From positions 1 through 64,000 of the forward strand of contig WNYE01000076.1 in the NCBI GenBank assembly GCA_021396245.1: a stretch of 64,000 bases of DNA, written 5' to 3'. Shown here in pieces: positions 1 to 10,252 of this stretch; position 1 is the first letter of the stretch, and each line of letters opens with the position of its first letter. Made by a program: the position numbers and the translations under genes. The stretch comes from Sporothrix humicola. Its lineage: Eukaryota; Ascomycota; Sordariomycetes; Ophiostomatales; Ophiostomataceae. A model generated the notes under the pieces. The model was not told where the DNA came from, ran no database searches, and saw only the letters and a program-made list of their open reading frames with translations.

Positions 1-80
1 ACCCTAACCCTAACCCTAACCCTAACCCTAACCCTAACCCTAACCCTAACCCTAACCCTAACCCTAACCTAACCTAACCT
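1..80. repeat. Telomere repeat array (CCCTAA)n
   Basis: Eleven or so tandem CCCTAA units run from the first base and then degrade into five-base CCTAA variants near 65-80. This is the C-rich strand of the common fungal TTAGGG telomere, so the window starts at a true chromosome end. Unique sequence begins directly afterwards with no subtelomeric helicase or satellite. Confidence 0.97.
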
Positions 81-81
81 C

Positions 82-507
82 AACCCCGGTGAGATGACCA
101 GCTTCAACCACTATGCACTGGGCTCTGTGGCCAACTGGCTGCACGAGACCGTCGGTGGCATTGCGCCGCAGAATCCTGGATGGCGCACTATCAAGGTGAA
201 GCCTGTTCCCAGCGGCACAATCTCCCATGCAGAGGTGGCCTATGAGAGCCCCTATGGCCGCATCGATTGCTCGTGGAAGGTTGAAGGGGACAAGTTTAAC
301 ATGAGCCTTACTGTGCCCCCCAACACCAACGCTGTTGTCATTCTGCCAGGGTCTGATGAGGACAAGGGCACTACAGTTGGCTCTGGCAAGCACGAGTTTT
401 CTTGCGCATACAACGCGCCTGTTTGGCCTCCTGCGCCGACTTATAAACGATCAACCTTCCAGATTCCTGGTGGCGACGCAGAGAAGGCGGACAAGGCGGA
501 GAAGTAG
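82..507 (+). pseudogene. GH78 alpha-L-rhamnosidase, C-terminal fragment cut by the telomere
   Basis: The open frame starts without its own initiation region: the codons for NPGEMTSFNHYALGSV follow the last telomere unit directly. The motif with an SFNHYALGSV core, followed by GGI..N.GW and a beta-rich tail, is the C-terminal end of the (alpha/alpha)6 catalytic domain and the start of the C-terminal domain of family GH78 rhamnosidases, which remove terminal L-rhamnose from plant polysaccharides and glycosides. Only about 141 residues of what is normally a 600-900 residue enzyme remain, with a natural TAG stop. The ATG at 94 is an internal methionine, not a start. I infer that the chromosome broke inside this gene and was healed by telomere addition; an assembly end coinciding with the gene is less likely because real telomere repeat is joined to it. 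Confidence 0.85.
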
Positions 508-844
508 TGTTGTGTGTTGAAAACGGTTACGACAGTGTGGTGAGGGAATGTGAAGCTTAGTTGGGAAATAAATACATAGACAGTTTTCTTCCGTGATCTT
601 TTATTTGTTTAATATTATGCTGCAATATTCGAAAATAAATTTGTCGGGTTTATCTAAAATAAACTTGTTCTTATTCGCAATGTTCTGTTTCATTCTAATT
701 GTCATTTTATTTACTGTTAAAATTCTGTCAAGAATAATAAATATCTTTAAAAAAAATCTTGGTCGAATTATTATTCATTTAAAACACGGTTCAAAGATGA
801 ATATATCTCCTTGGTCTCGTGCTACATACTAATCCACGCCACCA
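508..844. other. AT-rich spacer
   Basis: This stretch is strongly A+T rich, especially 590-800, and holds only short low-complexity frames. It separates the 3' ends of the rhamnosidase fragment and the convergent permease gene. I see no gene in it. Confidence 0.6.
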
Positions 845-2407
845 CTACGGGGTGTACAGGAAACGCTGCTGTCCTTCCAAGACAAGGCCCCCCTCTTTCT
901 GCAGCCTGTTCACCCGCCGGAAGTACACATTGAGCGCGGCACACGTCGCCATGATCACGCCGGCGCTGCAAAGAACCACAATCACGCCGGGTGTGTATGT
1001 TGGCGCGTCCTGGGACCGGAACACGGTCGAGCCAATGATACCTCCGATGGCGCCCAACGTCAGCTGAACAGCTGTACTGACACTCCGTTTGACTCGAGTC
1101 GGTGCGTTGTTCTGCGCGTAGACGACAATCATCGGCGAGTGGACAATGGCGGCACCCAGGCAGAAGAACAGACCAGTGTACTGCGAGCCAGTGTTGGGGC
1201 CCCAGCGCACCAGGGCTATCCCGAGAACGATGCTAAGCTCCAGGATGATGATGAACGGCGAGCGCGTGCGGACCCGATCAGACACAGTCGCGAGAGAGAC
1301 GGCGAGAATAAATCCGAAAAAGTACGGCGGTGTCGTCAGGAGCTGGCTTATCGCGCCACTGTAGCCCATGCGTGTGTTGAGGATCAGGGGGACAAAATAA
1401 GCTAGACCGTAGGTGATCGTGACAGACAGCATGTAAATGAACCCAAAGACCCACAGCCGCCAGTCAACGATATTCTCGCGGACAAGACGCATCGTCAGTT
1501 TCTCCTCGTCGTGCTCCTCGCGGTCCTGGCTGATAAGTCTGACAGCAATCTCGCGCTGTTCCGGTGAAAGGAACTTGGACTTGTTGGGGTACTCGTCAAT
1601 GACAAAAAAGGCAGCGAGGGCCGCAACAATCGTGATGGTGCCTTCGAGGATAAAGATCCAGCGCCAGCCATGGTAGTTGGGAGTGTTGATGCGGGAAAAG
1701 GCCCATGCGAGAAGGCCAGACAGGGCTGATATGAGTGATGCACCGGTGCCGACTATGGTCATTCGCTTTCCAAAATAGTAACGCGGGTACCACGAGCTCA
1801 CGGCGTGAATAATAGTTGGGTAGATGCTGGGGGCAAGAATTTGTTAGATGGAAACAAAACAGTAGACAAACAGACTATGGCGAGGAGATAGCACTCACCC
1901 TGCTTCACAGACGCCAAGGAGAATCCGCATAGCAAGCATACTTCCAAAGTTCTGGACAAGACCGGCAGCTAGAGTAAAAAGACCGAACCCGACGGAGAGA
2001 ATGGTCAGCCAGTAACGGACTGGCGTCGTGGAGAGGATGTAATTGCTGGGCAAAACACACAGGGCATAGCCCGGAAAGAACACAAGGAGGGCCACAGAGT
2101 AGCTGTTGCTCTTAAAGTGCAGCTCCGTGCCCATGCCGACCACCATGGCAAGGCCCATGTTGACGCGGTCAATGAAGCAAAAGGCGAGGATCAGGGTCAT
2201 GACCGGCAAGACAATCAGGTCCATCTTGCGGATGGTCTTTGCAACCAGGACCGGGTCGATATCGGCAGCCTCGGCAGCAGAGCCATCACTGCCAGCGACA
2301 TTAGGCTCTCCATAGTCTTTGTGTTCAATGTCACGAGCCGACTTGTCTTCTTGTGAGCTTGGGCGAGGGGCAGTCCCATTGGACTCGTGGACATGTGAAA
2401 TAGCCAT
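845..2407 (-). CDS. MFS permease, anion:cation symporter family (allantoate/Dal5-like)
   Basis: Two exons, 2407-1899 and 1826-845, are joined by a 72-nt GTGAGT...CAG intron that restores the reading ...VCEAG-IYPTI..., giving 496 residues. The protein has a hydrophilic N-terminus of about 70 residues, the first-helix motif with FCFIDRVNMG, the loop following the sixth segment and twelve hydrophobic segments in the usual 6+6 layout. This pattern (D..R.N.G near segment 1, R.LLG..EAG..P near segment 4) is that of the fungal anion:cation symporter family, which imports small organic anions such as allantoate, nicotinate, tartrate or hexuronates at the plasma membrane. The exact substrate cannot be read from sequence. 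Its neighbours (rhamnosidase fragment, Gfo/Idh oxidoreductases) make a sugar acid or deoxysugar product plausible, which is inference. The start chosen is the first ATG with a continuous frame; the open frame extends upstream but lacks family similarity. Confidence 0.88.
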
Positions 2408-3333
2408 GTTGGGGAGGGCGAGAAAACGTGGCTGATGCTGAGGGATGATCAGCAAGTTGGAATTCAATTCTTTGAACAGGAATGATCGTCCTGTGCTGTG
2501 TCTATATATAATCGAAAGACATCTTGGCTTGTTTACTTTGAGTGGAAATACAAGTAAGGATACGACGTTGCCGAGGTGGGTGACATTGAAATGCACAAAT
2601 ATGGTTGGTGCAAATATGCCGAGCTAATCAGGGCGGGAGGTCCTAACATGCTGTCAAAGGTCTGGACTCTGCGCAGCAATCGTCTCATGTACATCATTGA
2701 CGGCTTGTCGTACAGTTGCGAGTGCAAATAATAGTATTTATTAAAATAAATTAATTAATCGCACACGCTGTAAGACTTACGAAGGTGAACGTAAAATGGG
2801 ATGCGGTGAAAGTATGGAGCTATGTAAGCTCGTTGGCTTTCAGCTAACTCTAAAGCGCCACGGTCGATCGTATCGATAATCACAACTGTGACACAAAGAA
2901 CGAAATAGAAATATCATCTTGAGCAATTATGGCAGCCCTCTTCGATGAACACAGTTTTATCATCTCCAAACACACTGATCGTTGAGATCACCGGGCTTAC
3001 CGAGGCCATGTGGCATTCGTGGGGTTTTCGATCTGGGGTTCGGTCTGGGGATGTCTGGGGAAACTCAGTGCAATATTTGCAGGCTTCTGATTGGTGTGTG
3101 GCCCGAGCACATTTGTCCCTCCTAATCATCTTGACTTCTGATTTGTGATTTCCCCGGATTTCACCAGACACGTCCACAACCCTTGCCATGCGTGCAATTT
3201 TCATCAGATGATCAATTAAAGGTACGCATATCGGTTCACGGCGAGGCGCATAATTTTTATGTCATTTCGGCAAGTTCCGTCAAACTTTCTGCCTGGATAT
3301 AATTCAATTTAATTTTCCTCTCATCCCCTCTAC
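2408..3333. other. Intergenic region with three CTGGGG (CreA-like) motifs
   Basis: This is the 5' flank of the permease gene and 3' flank of the next pseudogene. CTGGGG occurs at 3033-3038, 3045-3050 and 3055-3060, matching the CreA consensus SYGGRG for carbon catabolite repression. The cluster lies about 630 bp upstream of the permease start. No coding sequence is convincing here. Confidence 0.4.
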
Positions 3334-4449
3334 CTACTCTTTGTAGCCGGCTTGCAGAATCATCTTAAACAGCTCCAAGTCATTCCGTGAATCGGCTGCG
3401 CTTGTCTTTGGTGCCTTGCCGTTGGCGACGACCTCGTAAAACTCCAGCATCTCCAGGGTGTACGGGTCCGTAAAGGTCTTCCGGACAGTCCGCTCTTGGT
3501 AGTATGGCTCCACGCCCTCTTCCTCGACACGTTCGCGGATTGTGAGGGTCACAGGCAGACCCTTGACGTATGGCATGTCAAAGTTGACGCGGACGGTCTT
3601 GTTGGCGCTGAAGACCTCAATGTGTGCATCAAAGTTGGGCACACCACTCAGGCCACTCTCGTACGTGGCAGCAAACGTGTCGTAGCGGAAGAGCACGGCA
3701 AAGATACCCGGCAGGGTCAACGCGGCACCGGCAACCTACTTGGGCATGCCCAGCAGTTCCCGCATTGCCGACAGACTGTGTGTACCAAGAGCGCCAAGCA
3801 CGCGCAGCATGCGTTTTGACGAGTCGTTGAGGGGAACGCCAAACTCGTTGGACAGCGCCTGTGTCTGGATGTCGAGCTCGCGTGCGGCACGGTCGTCGCT
3901 GTCGGCTGCAGTGACATCGCCCGGCTGGAACGCCCGCGGGAACGTTCCACTCTGGCTCACACCCAGTGCGTTGGGACCAATAATGTCACGTACACGCGCA
4001 TAATGCACGCGGTCAAAGCCGCCCACTTCCTTGACAGCGTCCTCAAAGGCCGTAGCATAGCGGCGCATGGTGCCGACAAAGACTCGCGCACCAGATGCCT
4101 GCTTCTCGGCGGCAATCAGACGGTCAATGTCGCGGAAACAGAGAGCGGCCGGTTTCTCTATCAAGACGTGCTTGTTCTGCGCCAATGCGAGCAGTCCATG
4201 TTCGACGTGGTAGGCATCGGCATTGGCAATCAGCACAGCGTCGACATCGGGAGAGGCACACAGCAGAGGCACACAGCTCCTCGGCCGAGGCTGTGGTGGA
4301 AGGCCGCTTCCCTTCAGAGCCAAGGACTACACGATCAGCGCATGTCTCCCGTGCTCCGGCAGCAACGTCGCACAGGTATCTGACGCGGAACTTGTGCTAC
4401 GTTTTTGACCGTTGGCATATTTGGCCGGGCCGACAATCGCTAATCGCTG
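3334..4449 (-). pseudogene. Gfo/Idh/MocA-family NAD(P)-dependent oxidoreductase, broken
   Basis: The translated pieces give a family-typical order. A Rossmann start (LAIVGP) lies near 4443-4426, then RVRYLCDV, the DAVLIANADAYHVEHGLLAL segment, the catalytic EKP of HVLIEKP, and a C-terminal alpha/beta domain ending at 3334. These enzymes oxidise or reduce sugars, inositols and sugar acids. The frame is interrupted several times. A TAG at 3736-3738 splits GMPK from VAGAALTLPGIF. An exact 13-bp tandem duplication at 4252-4277 shifts the frame, and removing one copy would rejoin ELCAS to PDVDAV. A further shift, with a TAG at 4397-4399, lies between the nucleotide-binding glycine loop and RYLCDV. 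No intron with proper signals explains these breaks. The gene is divergent from a second broken Gfo/Idh gene. It is most likely a recent pseudogene, since the rest of the sequence is well conserved. Confidence 0.8.
4252..4277. repeat. Exact 13-bp tandem duplication causing a frameshift
   Basis: AGAGGCACACAGC occurs twice with no spacer (4252-4264 and 4265-4277). Thirteen is not a multiple of three, so the second copy shifts the oxidoreductase frame. With one copy the two flanking frames are continuous, which marks the duplication as the lesion. Confidence 0.9.
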
Positions 4450-4774
4450 GCGCCTGCCAGTTTCGCGCACGTTCTGAGTCGGAAGGCACCTCGGCCAGGG
4501 TCTTTGGAACGATCCGAGATGTGGGTCACCTCGGAGCCACCACTTTCCACCTCCTTCCTTTGCCGTTTCAAAATCATTTCTAATATTGTTGTCGGCTTTT
4601 TTTGAAGCGAACACCGACCACCGCCGGAGCATTGGTCATTTATTGTCCACACTTATTCAACGTCATAGTATCAAACGACAATACCATTATTCCATTATCC
4701 ACAGTCACATCGCAGCCCACAACCCCCAAACTATCGCCAAATCGCAACATAACTCATCTTTAACATACCACGAA

Positions 4775-5893
4775 ATGTCTGCATCACTCGAAGACAGCCG
4801 CCCTCTGCGCTGGGGCATCATCGCCACGGGCCTCGTCGCATCGTGGTTTGTCACCGACCTGTGTCTCGATCGCAAGGATGCAAAGGCCCGGCATGTGATT
4901 CAGGCTGTCGGCAGCTCCTCGCTGGAGAAATCACAAAAGTTCGTCGCCACACACACCACTGCCAACGACAACGCCGGCCGGCACGCGTCTGTCAAGACAT
5001 ATGGCAGCTATGCCGAGGTGTACGCGGACCCGGACGTCGATATCGTCTACATTGCCACGCCACATGCCATGCACCGTCAAAACTGCCTCGATGCCATTGC
5101 TGCCGGCAAGCACGTCCTCTGTGAAAAGGCTTTCACTGTCAATGCGCGTGAAGCCCGCGAGGTGCTTGATGCCGCCAAGGCCAAGGGAGTCTTTGTCATG
5201 GAGGGTGTTTAGACACGCTTCTTCCCCCTAGTTCGCAAACTCCAGCGGCTGCTGCATGAGGAGAACGTCATTGGTGATGTGCACCGTGTATTCTGTGACT
5301 TTGCCATGCCCAAACCCATGGCCCAGCTGAGCCAGACAAACCAATCTCGCCTCACCAACCGTGCCCTCGGCGCCGGCACCCTTCTCGACATTGGCATTTA
5401 CAGCTTGATGTGGGGCATGCTGGCTCTGGATCCCCGCGTCGGCGAGACTGCTCAAAAGCCGCAGGTTCTCGCCTCTCAGAGCGTCGCCAACGGCGTCGAC
5501 TGGGCCACGTCGATACTCTTGACGTACCCCACGTCCAAGGAGAATACCCCGGCTCGGCAAGCCATTCTCACATCGTCCAGCCTGAGCAAGACACCAGCTG
5601 GTTTCTGCCGCATCGAGGGAACTACAGGTCACATTGTCGTGGAGGGCTTTGCCGGCTCTGTGCCTTCCTTCTTCACTGTGCACAACACCACGAGGCCCGA
5701 CGCCCAGCCCAAGAAGTACGAGTTTGAGCGCCCAGGCAAGGGATTTTACTGGGAGGCCGATGCCATTGCACATAGCATTGCTGCTGGAAAGACGGAGAAC
5801 GAGCTGATGCCATGGGCCGAGACCCTGCGTGTGATGGGTTTAATGGACGAGGTCCGTCGGCAGGGCGGAGCCACTTTTCCCCAGGATGAGTAA
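4775..5893 (+). pseudogene. Gfo/Idh/MocA oxidoreductase (dihydrodiol/xylose dehydrogenase type) with nonsense codon at 146
   Basis: A single frame of 373 codons runs from the ATG at 4775 to TAA at 5891-5893 and contains one internal TAG at 5210-5212. The N-terminus has the Rossmann signature WGIIATG. HVLCEKAFTVN carries the catalytic Glu-Lys pair, and the C-terminal half (GTLLDIGIYSLMWGMLAL and later) is intact. The TAG falls in the conserved segment normally read EG-x-WTRFFP, exactly where tryptophan (TGG) is expected, so one G-to-A change explains it. The family includes NADP-dependent D-xylose dehydrogenases and dimeric dihydrodiol dehydrogenases; the substrate here is not known. Downstream codons show no decay, so the loss is recent, or the TAG is read through at some level. 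Other genes in the window use TAG as a normal stop, which argues against recoding. It shares a divergent promoter (4450-4774) with the preceding pseudogene. Confidence 0.85.
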
Positions 5894-7152
5894 TGGCACC
5901 AGAAGTGTGCAGTTGGGAATGTATGACTAGTTATGAATTAAATTTATAAAGTCAACCAACTATCTGCACATAGTGACAATGCGGAACGAGTTGTTAATTG
6001 GGATATGTCCAATGTTGCATATTATTGATTTTGGTGACCTGTGTATTTCGTTTTATTTGTATCTTTTTTTTTTAAATTTAATTTACTTGTCTTTCTTTTT
6101 TTCTTTTTTTTTTTTTAAAAAAGTATATTCTGCATTTCATATAACCAAAATAATTTTAAATCAAGAGAGGTAATTACAGAACAAATAAACCGAGTCAAAA
6201 TAAATCACAAAAAAATCAAAACAAATAGCCGACCACTGCCGCGCAACACAAGACATTCGAAAATAAAACCAATGCACCAAACCGTGGTCCCAACGACACG
6301 GAGAACCCACCTCCTCGGTTTGTGTCACGCATCGCCCGTGGTCTCATTGTGCGGGGCACAGCTTACTTGCTGCGGAGCATGCACAGTAGGGAAAAAAGCC
6401 AGAAATTGGACATGGATGGAGAACATGGAGAAAAAATGGGGAGACAAGTGGTGATGCTCCAACTCGTACGTCGTACATTTCCAGTCTATTGATTTTTCTA
6501 GAATGAAAACAAAAAAAAATCACAGCAGATGACACCTTCAGACAATGCGTCGTGGTCTAGACTGGAGCCAACCTCGGAGGGCCCACTCGATTCAGCACCA
6601 GAAAAAAATTGCTCGGAAGGCATCTCGGAACGCTAGCGCCAACTAGCAGCTGTCACGAACGACGTACACCGATGCACAGTGACACTGCCTGCCGGAGTGC
6701 GGAGTACAGTGACTTGACTCCAGCCGGCCACATGGCTTGCGCTGTGTACTTTACATTCCCCAGTGGAGCACCCACACTTGGCGTTCACGTTTTGGCGATC
6801 CCCATGGTGCCCCAAATCCCCAAATCCAAATCCCCGGTTCCCCAGTCCAAGTCCCGAGATTTGAGATTTTCTCGGACGAGCTGTTGTTTGTCACCCCTTC
6901 CTCCTTGGACGCTCGTTCCTCGATCAACCCCGGAAAGAAGCCAGCTGCCCTGCCATTGCTGTCCCTCTTTTCTCTTCCCAGGTTGCATGCATATATGACA
7001 TGCCTCCTTGCCTCGTTTTTCGTCTTGGTTGATCTCCCGTCCTGGGTCGTCAGCAGCAAATCCTTCTCCTTGTCAAGGCCTTGCAGTCTTCTCGCTCCTT
7101 TCTTTTCATTTCCCTTCGTCATTTTTATCTTTCTTCCACACAGCACCTCATC
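5894..7152. other. Intergenic region: AT-rich tract, then promoter of the sugar transporter
   Basis: 5930-6240 is A+T rich with poly-T runs and no gene. The part nearer the transporter holds TCGGAA at 6613-6618 and 6625-6630 and CreA-type sites (CCCCAG at 6758-6763 and 6840-6845, CCCCGG at 6832-6837). A pyrimidine-rich leader precedes the ATG at 7153. No coding segment was found. Confidence 0.45.
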
Positions 7153-8797
7153 ATGGCCAACAACGACGTCCTTGACGAGAAGGAGGCCCGCGTCGACGCG
7201 TCGCAGGTGGTCGTCGTTAACCTGGCGGATGTAAGTTCCAAAGTTCTCAGCCATATCTCACGCTCTCCTCTCAGCACCACTAACATCACAGGTTATCCCC
7301 GTCAACCCCAAGCCGTGGTACCGCACGAAGCACCTGGCCCTGCTGAACCTGCTGCTCGTTGTTCCTCTGCTGTCTGCCGCCACGATCGGCTTCGATGGCG
7401 CTCTGATGAACAGTCTGCAGGCGCTCAAGCCCTGGAAGGCATACTTCAACAACCCCAACTCGTCGATCCTCGGCACCATGAACGCCATCTTCTCGGTCGG
7501 CAAGATTCTGGGTATCGGCCCGGCTGCGTGGATGGTCGACCGCTATGGCCGCAAGCGTCCCATCTGGATCGGCCTCGTCTGCCTCGTGTGTGCGACAATC
7601 CTCCAAGGCGCCGCCCAGAACACGGCCATGTTCATCGTGTCGCGTCTGCTGCTCGGCATCTTCACGGCCTTTATCGCCCAGGCATCGCCCATCTTGGTCG
7701 CCGAGCTTGCGTTCCCGACCCACCGTGGTAAGGCCACGGCCATGTACCAGACATCGTTCTACATTGGCTCGATCTACGCGTCGTGGGCAACCTACGGCAC
7801 GTCGCACATGACTACATCGTGGAGCTGGCGTATCCCGTCGATCCTGCAGGGCACTCTTCCCCTCCTGCAGTTCGCCTTCCTCTACTTCGTGCCCGAGTCG
7901 CCGCGTTGGTTGATCGCCAAGGGCCGCCACGCCGAGGCCCGCGGCCTTCTGATGAAGTGGCACGGTGGTGGCCGCGAGAACGACGAGGAGACGGTTGCGT
8001 TCATCGACTACGAGGTGCGCCAGATCGACGAGAGTTTGACGGCTGAGAAGCATGCCATGAGCACAACGACGTACCTGGATCTGCTGCGTTCCGCGGGCAA
8101 CCGTCGCCGGACCCTCATCGCTGCCATTGTTGGTTTCTTTGCGCAGTGGAACGGCGTTGGCGTTGTGTCATACTACCTCACTCTTGTGCTGAACAGCGTC
8201 GGCATCACCGATGCCACCGACCAGACGCTCATCGCTGGCTGCCTGCAGATCTTCAACTGGATCGCGGCTGTGCTCGCTGGCGCTCTGATGATTGACAAGC
8301 TCGGCCGCCGCACGCTCTTCCTCGTGTCCGTTGCCGGCATGTTTTTCTCGTACATTGTCTGGACTGTCCTCTCTGGTCTCTTCACGACCGACAGCGTCAA
8401 GTACCACCACCTCGCCCCTGGTGTCGTTGCTTTCATCTTTGTCTGCTACTTCTTCTACGACATTGCCTGGGCACCCCTCCTGCTGGCCTACCCCGTCGAG
8501 ATCTTCCCTTACACCCTGCGCTCTCGCGGCGTTGCCGTGACGTATGGCTCGACTTTCATTGGTCTGATCATCAGCCAGTTCGTCAACCCGATCGCCATGT
8601 CTCACCTCGGCTGGAAGTACTACTGCGTGTTCCTGGCCATCCTGTTCTGCCTCTTCTTTGCCATCTACTTTTTGTTCCCCGAGACCCGTGGCCACTCGCT
8701 TGAGGAGATTGCCGAGATCTTTGATGGCCCGTCTGGTAACGACACCACGGCCGGCCACGGCCAGAAGGTCGAGCTGTCTCAGGTCGAGAAGGCTTAA
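7153..8797 (+). CDS. MFS sugar transporter (lactose permease/hexose type)
   Basis: Exon 1 (7153-7230, 26 codons) is joined to exon 2 (7292-8797) across a 61-nt GTAAGT...CTAAC...CACAG intron, giving 527 residues. The protein has twelve hydrophobic segments. Sugar-porter signatures are visible: GFDGALMNSL in segment 1, DRYGRKRP in the 2-3 loop, PESPRWL at the end of segment 6, DKLGRRT in the 8-9 loop and PETRGHSLEEI after segment 12. The extended N-terminus and the YFNNPN motif resemble fungal lactose/cellodextrin-type permeases rather than the short hexose carriers. It probably imports a mono- or disaccharide by proton symport at the plasma membrane. CreA-like sites upstream would fit carbon-source control. 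The substrate is not defined by sequence. Confidence 0.92.
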
Positions 8798-9268
8798 GGG
8801 ATGCCCGAACTTCTTACAAATCTGAGAATAGTTGGGTTGGTGGATTCCACTGTATATGAAGATCTCCATCTGTAGTCTAGTGTTGTTAGGAGAGAGATAT
8901 AAAAATATAAAATTATTATAAATTGTGTACCTCCATCCTGTGACCTGAAATCCGTCTCACGGTACTTTTTAGTACATATCATAACTGACTTATACGGTGG
9001 ATACCAGTGCGTAAACGGCCATGGCCATATACAGACGAGGCGAATAGACATGGTATTCGCCAAGTGTCACAAGTTTGGCTGTGCCTTAGGACGGGCGGAT
9101 GGCCACAATTATAGTAGTATGTATGATGGATCAATTTAAAATCATCTCGGGTAAATATTTACATTGCCGCTCAAATACATGGAAAAATGCACAAGAAAAT
9201 ACAAAATGGTAAGTGGAAAAGACTAGGACGTTAGGATAGAATCCCACAGCCATTATGTACCTTCCCAT

Positions 9269-10252
9269 CTACAACATGTCACCTGTCCGGCAGAGGGCCA
9301 GGTTCTGGAGGAATGGCCGGTCGTTGGCTGCAACAAGGTATGCCGCCTCCGTGGACGACTTGTTGATATGGCGGATGCGAGAGGCGGCCGGCACGACAAA
9401 CGTGTCGCGGCTGCGCCAATTGAGGGTAAGCTTCTTGCCACTGGGCTCCTCAATCTCTGTGCTGCCCTCGCCCTCGTAGCAGTGATAGAGGTACGAGCTG
9501 GGGTGGTAGAGGACGTCGGCCGAGGAACCGGCAGCAACACGCTCGGCCTGCATGCCGACGGTTGTCGAAAGCGGCTTGCCGTTGGGCTGTGTGTAGTGGT
9601 AGATGCTGTAGTTCTCGGTCGATGCATCGAGAATCTTCTGGACAGGCGCCCAGGGCATGCGCCACGGCGTCTGGTCGACGGGGGTGCTTGGGTAGCGCGG
9701 GTCGGCGTAAACATCGGCAATGTGGACACGTGCGTAGCGGAAGAGCGGTAAGTTGAGGGCGTCGAGCCAGATGACAGGGCCCGAGCTGTCGTTGCCGTGG
9801 TCGTGCCAGTGCCAGGTGGGTGTAACGACGACATCGCCGCGCTGCAGCTGCATCTTCTGGCCCTCAACGGCTGTGAAACCCACGCCGTCGATGATGAAGC
9901 GGGCCGCAAAGGCAATGTGGCGATGGGCAATGGCAGTCTCGCCCGGGTTGACAATCTGCAGACCGCCGTAGATGGTATCGGTCGAGTGCGGGCTCGTCAT
10001 GGCCGGGTTGACGAGCATCAGGACACGACGCTCGGCCTGTTCAGCGGGCACGAGCTTGGCGGCGCGCAGCAGCTGAGGAAGAGCCTGCTCGTACGACCAG
10101 AGATGCGAAACGGCGTTTGGGTTGGGATGCGGCGGCACCATGGCCTCCATCTGAAGCCACAGCGGCTCCATGTGCTGTGCCGGCAGCTCAGCCAACAGGC
10201 CGTCGAGGCCAGGCTGGCTGGAGGTGTCAATGTGGTTGTCGAGAGAGCCCAT
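9269..10252 (-). CDS. Gentisate 1,2-dioxygenase, double cupin
   Basis: A single exon encodes 327 residues, close to the usual 340-370 for the family. The first cupin holds HRHIAFAARFIIDG and, about 35 residues later, PTWHWHDHGND, which supplies the histidines that bind the catalytic iron(II). The second cupin is weaker (YHCYEGEGSTEI...DTFVVPA). The enzyme opens the ring of gentisate (2,5-dihydroxybenzoate) to maleylpyruvate in the cytosol, a step in degradation of salicylate and 3-hydroxybenzoate. The start at 10252 is the first ATG matching the family's N-terminus; the longer frame upstream has no similarity. It is divergent from a fumarylacetoacetate-hydrolase gene at 11126 that can act two steps later, so the pair is likely co-regulated. 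A maleylpyruvate isomerase and the hydroxylase are not in the window. Confidence 0.9.
   Translation of the reverse strand: MGSLDNHIDTSSQPGLDGLLAELPAQHMEPLWLQMEAMVPPHPNPNAVSHLWSYEQALPQLLRAAKLVPAEQAERRVLMLVNPAMTSPHSTDTIYGGLQIVNPGETAIAHRHIAFAARFIIDGVGFTAVEGQKMQLQRGDVVVTPTWHWHDHGNDSSGPVIWLDALNLPLFRYARVHIADVYADPRYPSTPVDQTPWRMPWAPVQKILDASTENYSIYHYTQPNGKPLSTTVGMQAERVAAGSSADVLYHPSSYLYHCYEGEGSTEIEEPSGKKLTLNWRSRDTFVVPAASRIRHINKSSTEAAYLVAANDRPFLQNLALCRTGDML

Noticed and set aside
2914..3204. A 96-codon minus-strand frame in the permease promoter
   Set aside because: Composition is irregular, there is no family-like motif, and it overlaps the CTGGGG cluster; probably chance.
4327..4632. A 101-codon minus-strand frame as an independent gene
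   Set aside because: Its only meaningful part (RLAIVGPAKYA) fits the start of the broken oxidoreductase, so it was treated as part of that pseudogene.
5201..5215. A tiny intron to remove the TAG at 5210
   Set aside because: GGTGTTTAG offers a GT and an AG, but only 7-8 nt apart, far too short for splicing.
5279..5893. The downstream half of the second oxidoreductase as a separate gene
   Set aside because: It starts at a non-ATG codon, lacks the nucleotide-binding half and is in frame with the upstream part through a TAG.
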